64,000 bases of DNA from Streptomyces violascens (lineage in GTDB: Bacteria; Actinomycetota; Actinomycetes; Streptomycetales; Streptomycetaceae): the NCBI RefSeq assembly GCF_014649955.1, contig NZ_BMUA01000009.1, positions 214,251 to 278,250 of the forward strand. Direction: 5' to 3'. Numbering within the stretch: position 1 is the first letter of the stretch; each line of letters begins with the position of its first letter. Below are positions 1 through 8,159 of this stretch, in pieces. Under the pieces are notes generated by a model. That model was not told where the DNA came from and did no database searches. It saw only the letters and a list, made by a program, of their open reading frames with translations. The position numbers were made by a program, and so were the translations under genes.

Positions 1-91
1 GGGTTCATTCTGCGGGCAGCGACTTCGGCCGGGGCGTCCAACTCCCTTCCACAGGAGCCCGGGTGGCCCTCACCCGCAGAGACAGCGATGC

Positions 92-1105
92 TCAGTCCCG
101 GGCCGGCGGCAGCGCGGCCAGTTCCGCCAGGTCCCGCGGGGTCAGGGACAGGCCCGCCGCGCGCGCGTTCTCGCGCACCCACTCCTCCCGCTTGGCCCCC
201 GGCACGGGTATCACCTGGTGCCCGAGCCGCAGCAGCCAGGCCAGCGCCACCTGCCCCGGCGTCGCCCCGTGCCGCGCGGCGACCCGGCGCAGGCCCGCCA
301 CCACGGGCTGGTTCGCCGCCATCATCTCCGCCGTGAAACGCGGGTGGCGGGCCCGGATGTCGTCGGGCTCGAATCCCTGGCCCGGGGTGAGGGTGCCCGT
401 CAGGAACCCGTTGCCGAGCGGCATCGCGGCGAGGAGGCCGACGCCCCGCGTCGTGCACCACGGCAGCAGCGTGTCCAGCGCCTCCCGTGACCAGAACGAC
501 AGCTCCGCCTGCACGGCCGCGACCGGGAACACCTGCTGGACCCGGTCGAGCAGGTGCACCGTCTCCTCGTACCGGCCCACGTGCAGCCCGTGCACCCCGG
601 CCACCGGCGCGGTCCGGCGCACCGCCCGCGCACCCATGGCACTGAGCCCGAGCGCCCGTACCTTCCCCGCCGTCACCAGCTCCGCCATCGCCCCCCACGT
701 CTCCTCGACGGGGACCTCCGGGTCGGCTCGGTGCAGCAGATAGAGGTCGATGACGTCGGTCTGGAGGCGGCGCAGCGAGGCGTCGCAGGCCCGGCGCACG
801 TACCCGGGGCGGCCGTTGGCGACCACATGCTGGTCGACGCCCACGAGCAGCCCGCACTTGGTGGCGACGAACGCCTCGTCACGCCGCTCCTTCAGGACCC
901 GCCCGATGAGCAGCTCGTTGGTGAACGGGCCGTACATGTCGGCGGTGTCCAGGAGGTTCGAGCCGGTGTCGAGGGCCGCGTGAACCGCCCGCAGCGAGCG
1001 CTCCAGGTCCTGCTGCGAGCGGGTGTAGCCCCAGCTCATCGGCATGCAGCCGAGTCCGATCGCACCCGCCCGCAGGGCCCCCGCCCCGATTGTCCTGCGC
1101 TCCAC
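92..1105 (-). CDS. Aldo/keto reductase
   Basis: A 337-residue NAD(P)H-dependent aldo/keto reductase, probably cytosolic, reducing an unknown carbonyl substrate. The AKR catalytic tetrad can be read in order: Asp and Tyr in LLDTADMYGP, Lys in FVATKCG and His in DLYLLHRAD. The C-terminal segment VIPVPGAKREEWVRENARA is the usual cofactor-phosphate loop. The frame stays open far upstream, but GTG at 1105 is preferred: it follows GAGGGA by about 9 nt and starts directly at the barrel (VERRTIGAGALRAGAIGLG). It is divergent from the hydroxyacid dehydrogenase. The family is certain; the substrate cannot be inferred. Confidence 0.85.
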   Translation of the reverse strand: MERRTIGAGALRAGAIGLGCMPMSWGYTRSQQDLERSLRAVHAALDTGSNLLDTADMYGPFTNELLIGRVLKERRDEAFVATKCGLLVGVDQHVVANGRPGYVRRACDASLRRLQTDVIDLYLLHRADPEVPVEETWGAMAELVTAGKVRALGLSAMGARAVRRTAPVAGVHGLHVGRYEETVHLLDRVQQVFPVAAVQAELSFWSREALDTLLPWCTTRGVGLLAAMPLGNGFLTGTLTPGQGFEPDDIRARHPRFTAEMMAANQPVVAGLRRVAARHGATPGQVALAWLLRLGHQVIPVPGAKREEWVRENARAAGLSLTPRDLAELAALPPARD

Positions 1106-1166
1106 CTGGCCGGATCCCTCCCTCGTCGCTCCCCAAACTAACCTCTGGCCCCCGGAGCCCTTCGCA

Positions 1167-1172
1167 TAGCCT
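1167..1172 (+). promoter_or_regulatory. Leaderless -10 element of hydroxyacid dehydrogenase
   Basis: TAGCCT (TANNNT type) lies 7 nt before the ATG at 1180 and no Shine-Dalgarno intervenes, so the transcript probably starts at or next to the start codon. No good -35 is seen. Confidence 0.4.
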
Positions 1173-1179
1173 CCTGACC

Positions 1180-2121
1180 ATGACCGCAGACGTATGGATC
1201 CCCTTCGACCCGGCGGATGTCCCGGGCCTGCCCGCCTCCCTCGACTACCGGTTCTGGGACGGCGGCCCCGACTTCCCGGCCGACCCCGCCGACTGCGCCT
1301 TCTACGTGGTCCCGTACATGAAGCCGTCCGAGACCGCGATCCGCCCGCTTGCCGCCATGACCGGCATCCGGGTCGTGCAGACGCTGACCGCCGGCATCGA
1401 CCACGTACAGCCCGGCATCGGCCTGCTGCCGCCCGGTGTACGCCTGTGCAACGCGCGCGGTGTCCACGAGGCGTCCACGGCCGAGCTGACCCTGGCCCTC
1501 GTGCTCGCCTCGCTGCGCGGGATTCCCGGTTTCGTCCAGGGACAGGAGAGGCAGGAATGGCGGGCCGGGTTCTATCCCGCGCTGGCCGACAAGTCGGTTC
1601 TGATCGTGGGGTACGGGTCGATCGGGGCCGCCATCGAGGACCGGCTCGCTCCCTTTGAGTGCGCGCGGGTGGCGCGCGTCGCGCGCTCATGGCGCACAAC
1701 GGGGCGCGGTGAAGTGCACGCATTGACAGATCTGCCCGCACTGCTCCCGGAAGCGGACGTCGTCATCGTCTCCACGCCGCTGACCGAGCAGACGTCGGGC
1801 CTGGTGGACGCCGAGTTCCTGGCCCGCCTCAAGGACGGTGCGCTCCTGGTGAACGTCTCGCGCGGACCCGTGGTGGACACCAAGGCGCTCCTTGCCGAAT
1901 TGGAGTCGGGGCGCATCCACGCGGCACTGGATGTCACCGATCCCGAACCGTTGCCCAAGGGACACCCGCTGTGGCATGCGCCGAATGTCCTCATCAGTCC
2001 GCATGTAGGCGGTTCGAGCTCCGCGTTCCTGCCCCGCGCCAAGCGTCTGCTCGCCGCTCAGCTCGCCCGCTTCGTGGCCGAAGAACCACTCGCCAACGTC
2101 GTTCTGACGACGGATCAGTAA
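1180..2121 (+). CDS. D-2-hydroxyacid dehydrogenase family protein
   Basis: A 313-residue NAD-dependent D-isomer-specific 2-hydroxyacid dehydrogenase. Visible motifs are the Rossmann glycine loop IVGYGSIGAAI, substrate-binding Arg in VNVSRGPVVD, Glu in DVTDPEPLPKGHPLW and catalytic His in ISPHVGG. The length fits short single-domain-pair members (formate, glyoxylate or phosphoglycerate dehydrogenase relatives without an ACT domain). ATG 1180 was chosen because it begins the fold and lies 7 nt after a TANNNT box. The frame is open further upstream without a better start. The substrate is unknown. Confidence 0.85.
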   Translation: MTADVWIPFDPADVPGLPASLDYRFWDGGPDFPADPADCAFYVVPYMKPSETAIRPLAAMTGIRVVQTLTAGIDHVQPGIGLLPPGVRLCNARGVHEASTAELTLALVLASLRGIPGFVQGQERQEWRAGFYPALADKSVLIVGYGSIGAAIEDRLAPFECARVARVARSWRTTGRGEVHALTDLPALLPEADVVIVSTPLTEQTSGLVDAEFLARLKDGALLVNVSRGPVVDTKALLAELESGRIHAALDVTDPEPLPKGHPLWHAPNVLISPHVGGSSSAFLPRAKRLLAAQLARFVAEEPLANVVLTTDQ

Positions 2122-2156
2122 CTCTCCGCAGCGGTTCGGGTGCACCCGGTGCCTAC

Positions 2157-2186
2157 ATGACTCCAGGCTGTCACTGAGCGTATAAG
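2157..2186 (+). promoter_or_regulatory. Promoter of the GGDEF-EAL gene
   Basis: ATGACT at 2157-2162 and TATAAG at 2181-2186 are separated by 18 bp, a good vegetative promoter. Transcription would begin near 2193, about 335 nt before the preferred start of the diguanylate cyclase gene. Confidence 0.5.
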
Positions 2187-2190
2187 GGCT

Positions 2191-2205
2191 ATGTCCCTGA
2201 GTGAC
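2191..2205 (-). promoter_or_regulatory. BldD-box-like site
   Basis: The minus strand reads GTCACTCAGGGACAT. It fits the 15-bp BldD pseudo-palindrome (nTnACnCwGnGTnAn, as I recall it) at all but one defined position. It sits on the predicted transcription start. A weaker relative (2170-2184) overlaps the -10. Confidence 0.45.
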
Positions 2206-2289
2206 GAGACTGGTGTATCGTCCCGACCGGGGGCCGGCGCCGTGCGTCTACGGCGCGGGGAGCGATCACTGCGAGGGGGGCGACGGGCG

Positions 2290-2532
2290 ATGCACGGCCA
2301 ATGGACGAACGATCCGACGCGGCGGAGCCGGCTGCGGCAGCCCCGCCGCGCGCATCGCGCAACGATGCACCGCGGTGGAGCGGCGAGCGCCGAGGCGGCA
2401 AACGGCACACCGCCGAACGGCACAACGACCAACGGCGCCCAGGAGCACGGCTCGTGGCGCGGCGATACCGGCTCCCGGCCCCGGCCGGCCGGTACCCCGA
2501 GGCGGCCCCGCTGGCGAGGAGTCGTCCGGTGA
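2290..2532 (+). CDS. Possible small upstream ORF, 80 aa
   Basis: ATG at 2290 follows GGGGGGCGACGGGCG and opens an 80-codon basic, low-complexity frame (begins MHGQWTNDPTRRSRL). It ends in a GTGA overlap with the preferred GTG of the GGDEF gene at 2529. Third codon positions here are richer in G/C than in the alternative frame that would extend the GGDEF protein upstream, which favours this as a coupled upstream cistron. There is no recognisable domain. It could also be untranslated leader. Confidence 0.3.
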   Translation: MHGQWTNDPTRRSRLRQPRRAHRATMHRGGAASAEAANGTPPNGTTTNGAQEHGSWRGDTGSRPRPAGTPRRPRWRGVVR

Positions 2533-5402
2533 GCGCCCCCGGAGCGGTTCTGACCCGGCCGCCCATGGCCGGAGGCGGCGGGACCGGCATGGTCTCCCAG
2601 CTGGTGCTCGCAGTGGTCTGCGCCGGATATGCCACCGGCGCATTCCTGGGCTGGGGATCCGAGGAACTCGCCCTGATCATGGGCGACTTCGGCCTCTCCG
2701 CCGCGGCCCTGGTCGCCGCGGTCTCGTGCTTCCGCTACGCGCGGAGCGGCGCGACGGAGGGCGAGAACAGCTTTCGGCCGGCCTGGCTGCTCTTCTCCTT
2801 CTCCTCCGCCATGGCCGCCTGCGGCAACGGCGTCTGGGGCTGGTACGAGGTGGTGCTCCAGCGCGGCGTGCCCACCCCCTCGCCCGCCGACTTCTTCTTC
2901 CTCTGCTTCGCGCCGCCCGCCATCGTGGGCCTGCTCGTGCTAGCCAAGCGCCCCGTCACCAAGGCGGGTTGGGTCTGCCTCGCGCTGGACTCCTGGCTCA
3001 TCGGCGGCTCCCTGCTCACCCTGTCCTGGAGCCTCGCGCTCGCGCGCACGGCCCGCGAGGGCGAAGGTGAGGGCGTCGCCCACGCCACCCTCACGCTCGC
3101 CTATCCGCTGCTCGACATCGTCCTTGTCAGCATGGTGCTCGCGCTGCACTTCCGGCGCTCGTCGGCCAACCGGTCCGCGGTGAACACCGCGATCGCGGCG
3201 CTCGCCCTGACCGTGCTGTGCGACGCCCTGTTCACCTCGCCGCTGCTGCGCGAGCACTACCGCTCCGGGCAGCTCCTGGACGCCGGCTGGTTCGCCGGCT
3301 CCCTGCTGCTCGCATACGCCCCCTGGGGCGCCCGCAGGACGTCCGGCCCGCAGCCCCGGGTGCAGACGGCCGCCCCGCGCGACGCCCGCCCGGCGGCCGG
3401 CCGCGTACGCCCGAACGCGCTGCCGGTGACGCGGCCGCTCGCCAGCTCGCTGGCCGCGCTCACGCCGTACCTCGCGGCCGCCGTGTGCACCCTGGGGATC
3501 CTCTACAACGTCATCGAAGGGCACCGGGTCGACCGGATGGTCGTCCTCACCGGCTGCACCGTCGTACTCGCCCTGGTGGTCCGCCAGGGGATCATGCTGC
3601 TCGACAACATCGCGCTCACCCACGAACTGGCCCAGAAGGAGAACCACTTCCGCTCCCTGGTGCAGGGCTCGAGCGACGTCATCATGATCGCCGCCCCCAC
3701 CGGAATACTGCGGTACGTCAGCCCCGCCGCCGCGGGCGTCTACGGGCGGGACGCGGAGGAGCTGGTGGGCTCCGAGCTGGCCTCGCTCATCCATCCCGAG
3801 GACCTGGGCCGGGTGGTGCACGAGGTGCGCCGGTTTCTGGCGGCGCCGCCCGCCGAGGAGCCCACGACGCGGATCGAATGCCGCTTCAAGTCGGGGACCG
3901 GCGAGTGGCTCAACGTGGAGTCGACCGTCAACCGCCACCAGGGCGGCCTCATTCTCAACAGCCGCGACGTGACCGAACGGGTGCGTCTGCAGGCGCAGTT
4001 GGAGCACAACGCCGAGCACGACCCGCTCACCGACCTGCCCAACCGCGCCCTGTTCACCAAGCGGGTGCGCAAGGCGCTCGGCGGGCGGCGCAACTCCGAC
4101 CCCGGCACCGCCGTGCTCTTCATCGACCTCGACGGCTTCAAGCAGGTCAACGACACCATCGGCCACCAGGCCGGCGACGAACTCCTCATCCAGGCCGCCC
4201 GCAGGCTCCAGGACTCGGTCCGGGCCGGCGACACCGCGGCCCGGCTCGGCGGCGACGAGTTCGCGGCCCTCATCCTGGGCGACGGCACCCGCGACCGCTC
4301 GGCCCGCGAGTACCACGTCAGGGAGATCGCCGACAGGCTGCGCCTCACCCTCTCGCAGCCCTACCAGATCGACGGCAACGATGTCCGGGTCGCCGCCTCC
4401 ATCGGCGTCGCCTTCGCCGAGCCCGGCGTCGGCGCGGGAGAGCTGCTGCGCAACGCCGACCTCGCGATGTACCGGGCCAAGAAGGGCGGCAAGAACCGGG
4501 TCGAGCTGTACGCCCCGCAGATGCAGGCCGAGGTCGTCCGCAAGTCGGAGCTCGCGGCCCGGATGCGTACCGCGCTGAACGAGGGCGAATTCGCGGTCCT
4601 GCACCAGCCCGTCGTCGACCTCACCACCGGCGAGGTCTCCGCGGTCGCCGCCCAGGCCAGGTGGAGATCAGCCCAGGGCATCCTGTTCACCCCGGCCGAA
4701 TTCCTACGGGTCGCCGACGAGAGCGAGCGCGCCGCCGAGCTCGGCCGCTGGCTGCTCGAAGAAGCCGTGGAGCTGGCCGCCGAGCGGATGCGGGCAGGCC
4801 ACGACGCACCCGTCTCGGTACGCCTCTCGGCCCGCCGCCTGCTCGACAAGTCGATGCCGCTCGGCTCCCTCGAAGCCCTCCTGACCAGGCACGGGCTGCC
4901 CTCGGGCGCCCTGATCATCGAGCTCGCCGACAGTGACCCCAGGATCTCCTTCGACGAGCTGGAGCGGCGCCTGGTGGGCCTGCGCAGACTCGGCGTAAGG
5001 ATCGCGCTCGACGGGTTCGGCAGCGGCTACGCGGCGATCAACGCGCTGCGCCGGCTCCCCATCGACCTGCTGAAACTGGACAGGGGCCTCGTCGAGGGCG
5101 TCGTCGAATCGGCCCGCCTTCACAAGATCACCGCGGGGCTGCTCCGGATCGCCTGCGATCTCGGCATGCAGTCGGTGGCCGACGGCGTGGACGTACCCGA
5201 ACAGGTCTTGGCACTGCGCGCCATGGGGTGTACGCATGGGCAGGGCATGGCGTTCTCCGGACCGCTCGACGAGTACCGGCTGCGGCGTGCCCTGGTGCGC
5301 GGCGAATACCCGGTGCCCGGCGGGGCCGCGCTCCCCGTGCTCAGTGGCCGGAGCCGGCCCATGCTGAGCTCAAATAATGAGACGCCCGTCCCACCTACTT
5401 GA
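2529..5402 (+). CDS. Membrane PAS-GGDEF-EAL c-di-GMP protein
   Basis: A 957-residue predicted diguanylate cyclase. The N-terminal ~400 residues carry about ten hydrophobic segments. A PAS domain follows (HFRSLVQGSSDVIMIA onward), then a GGDEF domain opening HDPLTDLPNRALF. The active site GGDEF is at 574-578, with an inhibitory I-site RAGD at 565-568 exactly five residues before it. The C-terminal EAL domain is degraded: AAQ (707-709) replaces EAL, DDFG is DGFG (828-831), VNLS is VRLS and EGVE is DGVD. The protein therefore probably makes but does not cleave c-di-GMP. GTG 2529 was chosen for its GAGGAG 7 nt upstream; the frame is open back to ATG 2301. The upstream BldD-like site suggests developmental control. 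Confidence 0.88.
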   Translation: MSAPGAVLTRPPMAGGGGTGMVSQLVLAVVCAGYATGAFLGWGSEELALIMGDFGLSAAALVAAVSCFRYARSGATEGENSFRPAWLLFSFSSAMAACGNGVWGWYEVVLQRGVPTPSPADFFFLCFAPPAIVGLLVLAKRPVTKAGWVCLALDSWLIGGSLLTLSWSLALARTAREGEGEGVAHATLTLAYPLLDIVLVSMVLALHFRRSSANRSAVNTAIAALALTVLCDALFTSPLLREHYRSGQLLDAGWFAGSLLLAYAPWGARRTSGPQPRVQTAAPRDARPAAGRVRPNALPVTRPLASSLAALTPYLAAAVCTLGILYNVIEGHRVDRMVVLTGCTVVLALVVRQGIMLLDNIALTHELAQKENHFRSLVQGSSDVIMIAAPTGILRYVSPAAAGVYGRDAEELVGSELASLIHPEDLGRVVHEVRRFLAAPPAEEPTTRIECRFKSGTGEWLNVESTVNRHQGGLILNSRDVTERVRLQAQLEHNAEHDPLTDLPNRALFTKRVRKALGGRRNSDPGTAVLFIDLDGFKQVNDTIGHQAGDELLIQAARRLQDSVRAGDTAARLGGDEFAALILGDGTRDRSAREYHVREIADRLRLTLSQPYQIDGNDVRVAASIGVAFAEPGVGAGELLRNADLAMYRAKKGGKNRVELYAPQMQAEVVRKSELAARMRTALNEGEFAVLHQPVVDLTTGEVSAVAAQARWRSAQGILFTPAEFLRVADESERAAELGRWLLEEAVELAAERMRAGHDAPVSVRLSARRLLDKSMPLGSLEALLTRHGLPSGALIIELADSDPRISFDELERRLVGLRRLGVRIALDGFGSGYAAINALRRLPIDLLKLDRGLVEGVVESARLHKITAGLLRIACDLGMQSVADGVDVPEQVLALRAMGCTHGQGMAFSGPLDEYRLRRALVRGEYPVPGGAALPVLSGRSRPMLSSNNETPVPPT

Positions 5403-5435
5403 CACCACCTGCGCGCCGGGGGGAGGGTCAATGCC

Positions 5436-5477
5436 ATGCGCACCCGAATTCTCGTACTTGGAAAGCGCGTCGGCTGA
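5436..5477 (+). CDS. ilvB leader peptide MRTRILVLGKRVG
   Basis: A 13-codon ORF with a good GGAGG 9 nt upstream. Its core is Ile-Leu-Val-Leu followed by another Val, the amino acids made by the downstream pathway. A local hairpin (GGAGCC 5481-5486 with GGCTCC 5493-5498) and then an intrinsic terminator follow. This is the classic layout of ribosome-mediated transcription attenuation, reported for actinobacterial ilv leaders. Leader role is inferred from sequence. Confidence 0.8.
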   Translation: MRTRILVLGKRVG

Positions 5478-5519
5478 AGCGGAGCCCCAGCAGGCTCCGC
5501 AGACCGCACCCGACGCGCT

Positions 5520-5553
5520 CCCCTCGCTTGCCTCACGGCACGAGGGGTTTTTT
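5520..5553 (+). terminator. ilvB attenuator terminator
   Basis: CCCCTCG (5520-5526) pairs with CGAGGGG (5541-5547) and is followed by six T. It lies between the leader peptide and ilvB on the ilvB strand, so it can act as the regulated terminator. Confidence 0.8.
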
Positions 5554-5635
5554 GTTGCACTGGCACCCCTCAAGCACTACCGCGATCTCGATTAAACCAC
5601 CGCAAAACACCCTCAGCTTCGAGAAGAGAATGCCG

Positions 5636-7498
5636 ATGACCGAGCAGGCCACCGGGGCCCACCATCCGCAGCCGCGGCCCCGTAACGGCGGACACCAGTC
5701 CGCGACCGTTGAGCACGTCACGGGCGCGAAGTCCCTCATCCGTTCTCTCGAGGAAGTCGGGGCGGAGGTCGTGTTCGGGATCCCCGGCGGCGCCATCCTC
5801 CCGGCCTACGACCCGATGATGGACTCCACCCGGGTCCGTCACGTCCTGGTCCGCCACGAGCAGGGCGCGGGCCACGCCGCCACCGGGTACGCCCAGGCCA
5901 CCGGCAAGGTCGGCGTGTGCATGGCGACGTCGGGTCCCGGCGCCACCAACCTGGTCACCCCGATCGCCGACGCCCACATGGACTCGGTGCCGCTGGTCGC
6001 GATCACGGGCCAGGTCTCCTCCAAGGCGATCGGCACGGACGCCTTCCAGGAGGCGGACATCGTCGGCATCACGATGCCGATCACCAAGCACAACTTCCTG
6101 GTCACCAAGGCCGAGGACATCCCGCGCACGATCGCCGAGGCGTTCCACATCGCCTCGACCGGCCGCCCGGGCCCGGTCCTGGTCGACATCGCCAAGGACG
6201 CGCTGCAGGCGCAGACCACCTTCTCGTGGCCGCCCACGACCGACCTGCCGGGCTACCGGCCGGTCACCAAGCCGCACGCGAAGCAGATCCGCGAGGCCGC
6301 CAAGCTGATCGTGGCGGCCAAGCGCCCGGTCCTGTACGTCGGCGGCGGCGTCCTGAAGGCCGGCGCGACCGCCGAGCTGAAGGTCCTCGCGGAGCTCACC
6401 GGAGCGCCCGTCACCACCACCCTGATGGCGCTCGGCGCCTTCCCCGACAGCCACCCGCTGCACGTGGGAATGCCCGGCATGCACGGTGCGGTCACCGCCG
6501 TCACCGCTCTGCAGAAGTCGGACCTGCTCATCGCGCTCGGCACCCGCTTCGACGACCGCGTCACCGGCAAGCTGGACAGCTTCGCGCCGTTCGCCAAGGT
6601 CATCCACGCGGACATCGACCCGGCCGAGATCGGCAAGAACCGCGAGGTCGACGTCCCGATCGTGGGCGATGCCCGCGAGGTCATCGCCGATCTGGTCCAG
6701 GCCGTCCAGGCCGAGTACTCCGAGGGCCACAAGGGCGACTACACCGCCTGGTGGAAGGACCTCAGCCGCTGGCGCGAGACGTACCCCCTGGGTTACGACG
6801 AGCCGAACGACGGCACGCTGTCGCCCCAGCGCGTCATCCAGCGCATCGGTGAGCTGGCAGATGCGGACACCATCTACGCGGCCGGTGTCGGCCAGCACCA
6901 GATGTGGGCCGCGCACTTCGTGAACTACGAACTGCCCGCCACCTGGCTGAACTCGGGCGGCGCCGGAACCATGGGCTACGCGGTCCCCGCCGCCATGGGT
7001 GCCAAGGCCGGCCAGCCCGACCGCATGGTCTGGGCGATCGACGGCGACGGCTGCTTCCAGATGACCAATCAGGAACTGACGACCTGTGCGCTGAACAACA
7101 TCCCGATCAAGGTCGCCATCATCAACAACGGCGCCCTCGGCATGGTCCGCCAGTGGCAGACGCTGTTCTACAACCAGCGCTACTCCAACACGGTCCTGCA
7201 CTCCGGCCCGGAGGACGGCATCGCCGAGGAGGGCCGGCCCAGCGGCGGCACCCGCGTCCCCGACTTCGTCAAGCTGTCGGAGGCGATGGGCTGTTACGCG
7301 ATCCGCTGCGAGCGCCCCGAGGACCTGGACAAGGCGATCCAGGAGGCCAACTCGATCAACGACCGCCCGGTCGTGATCGACTTCATCGTCCACGAGGACG
7401 CCCAAGTGTGGCCGATGGTCGCCGCCGGGACCTCCAACGACGAGGTCATGGCCGCCCGCGGAGTCCGCCCCGACTTCGGCGACAACGAAGACGACTGA
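5636..7498 (+). CDS. ilvB: Acetolactate synthase large subunit
   Basis: A 620-residue catalytic subunit that condenses pyruvate to acetolactate, or pyruvate with 2-ketobutyrate to acetohydroxybutyrate, the first common step of Val/Leu/Ile synthesis. It shows the N-terminal TPP domain with catalytic Glu in VRHEQGAGHAATGYA, the central FAD-binding domain, and the C-terminal TPP/Mg motif GDGCFQMTNQEL with NN further on. ATG 5636 has GAGAAGAG at suitable spacing; ATG 5630 is an in-frame alternative. The gene lies behind a leader peptide and attenuator and is 26 bp from ilvN, so the two are co-transcribed. Valine feedback comes through IlvN. Confidence 0.97.
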   Translation: MTEQATGAHHPQPRPRNGGHQSATVEHVTGAKSLIRSLEEVGAEVVFGIPGGAILPAYDPMMDSTRVRHVLVRHEQGAGHAATGYAQATGKVGVCMATSGPGATNLVTPIADAHMDSVPLVAITGQVSSKAIGTDAFQEADIVGITMPITKHNFLVTKAEDIPRTIAEAFHIASTGRPGPVLVDIAKDALQAQTTFSWPPTTDLPGYRPVTKPHAKQIREAAKLIVAAKRPVLYVGGGVLKAGATAELKVLAELTGAPVTTTLMALGAFPDSHPLHVGMPGMHGAVTAVTALQKSDLLIALGTRFDDRVTGKLDSFAPFAKVIHADIDPAEIGKNREVDVPIVGDAREVIADLVQAVQAEYSEGHKGDYTAWWKDLSRWRETYPLGYDEPNDGTLSPQRVIQRIGELADADTIYAAGVGQHQMWAAHFVNYELPATWLNSGGAGTMGYAVPAAMGAKAGQPDRMVWAIDGDGCFQMTNQELTTCALNNIPIKVAIINNGALGMVRQWQTLFYNQRYSNTVLHSGPEDGIAEEGRPSGGTRVPDFVKLSEAMGCYAIRCERPEDLDKAIQEANSINDRPVVIDFIVHEDAQVWPMVAAGTSNDEVMAARGVRPDFGDNEDD

Positions 7499-7524
7499 GA
7501 GCTGTAGGAAGAGGTAAGAGGCTC

Positions 7525-8052
7525 ATGTCCACCAAGCACACGCTCTCGGTCCTGGTCGAGAACACCCCCGGCATTCTCGCCCGGATCGCTGCCCTGTTCT
7601 CCCGCCGCGGCTTCAACATCGACTCGCTCGCGGTCGGTGTCACCGAACATCCCGACATCTCCCGCATCACCATCGTGGTCAATGTCGAGGACCTGCCCCT
7701 GGAGCAGGTGACCAAGCAGCTCAACAAGCTCGTCAACGTCCTCAAGATCGTCGAACTCGAGCCCGGCGCTGCGATCCAGCGCGAGCTCGTCCTGGTGAAG
7801 GTGCGTGCCGACAACGAGACGCGCTCCCAGATCGTCGAGATCGTCCAGCTGTTCCGCGCCAAGACCGTCGACGTCTCCCCGGAGGCCGTGACCATCGAGG
7901 CGACCGGCGGCGCGGACAAGCTGGAGGCAATGCTGAAGATGCTGGAGCAGTTCGGCATCAAGGAACTCGTCCAGTCCGGCACGATCGCCATAGGGCGCGG
8001 CGCCCGGTCCATCACGGACCGCTCGCTGCGCGCCCTGGACCGCAGCGCCTGA
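7525..8052 (+). CDS. ilvN: Acetolactate synthase small (regulatory) subunit
   Basis: A 175-residue regulatory subunit that activates IlvB and confers end-product inhibition. The N-terminal ACT domain is clear (LSVLVENTPGILARIAALFSRRGFNIDSLAVG), and a second ACT-like C-terminal half (ELVLVKVRADNETRSQIVEIV) follows. Length is typical for the actinobacterial form. ATG 7525 follows an AAGAGGTAAGAGG purine tract. It sits 26 bp after ilvB and before a stable hairpin (8059-8086), with ilvC next. Confidence 0.96.
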   Translation: MSTKHTLSVLVENTPGILARIAALFSRRGFNIDSLAVGVTEHPDISRITIVVNVEDLPLEQVTKQLNKLVNVLKIVELEPGAAIQRELVLVKVRADNETRSQIVEIVQLFRAKTVDVSPEAVTIEATGGADKLEAMLKMLEQFGIKELVQSGTIAIGRGARSITDRSLRALDRSA

Positions 8053-8058
8053 GGCTCC

Positions 8059-8086
8059 CGATACGGGCTCTGACCCGCCCGTATCG
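8059..8086 (+). other. ilvN-ilvC intercistronic hairpin
   Basis: CGATACGGGC (8059-8068) pairs perfectly with GCCCGTATCG (8077-8086) across an 8-nt loop. No T tract follows, so it may be a processing or stabilising structure, or a weak terminator. Confidence 0.5.
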
Positions 8087-8159
8087 CGGACCCACCCCTT
8101 CCTTACTCACCCCCACCGATACGGTGGACGCAACACCAGCACACCAAGGAGATATCCCA

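Noticed and set aside
2170..2184. Second BldD-like site (GTCACTGAGCGTATA)
   Set aside because: Two defined positions of the box mismatch; kept only as support for the better site at 2191-2205.
2940..4604. A 554-codon open frame on the minus strand inside the GGDEF-EAL gene
   Set aside because: It is the antisense shadow typical of high-GC coding sequence. It shows no domain, and the plus-strand product is a clear multidomain protein.
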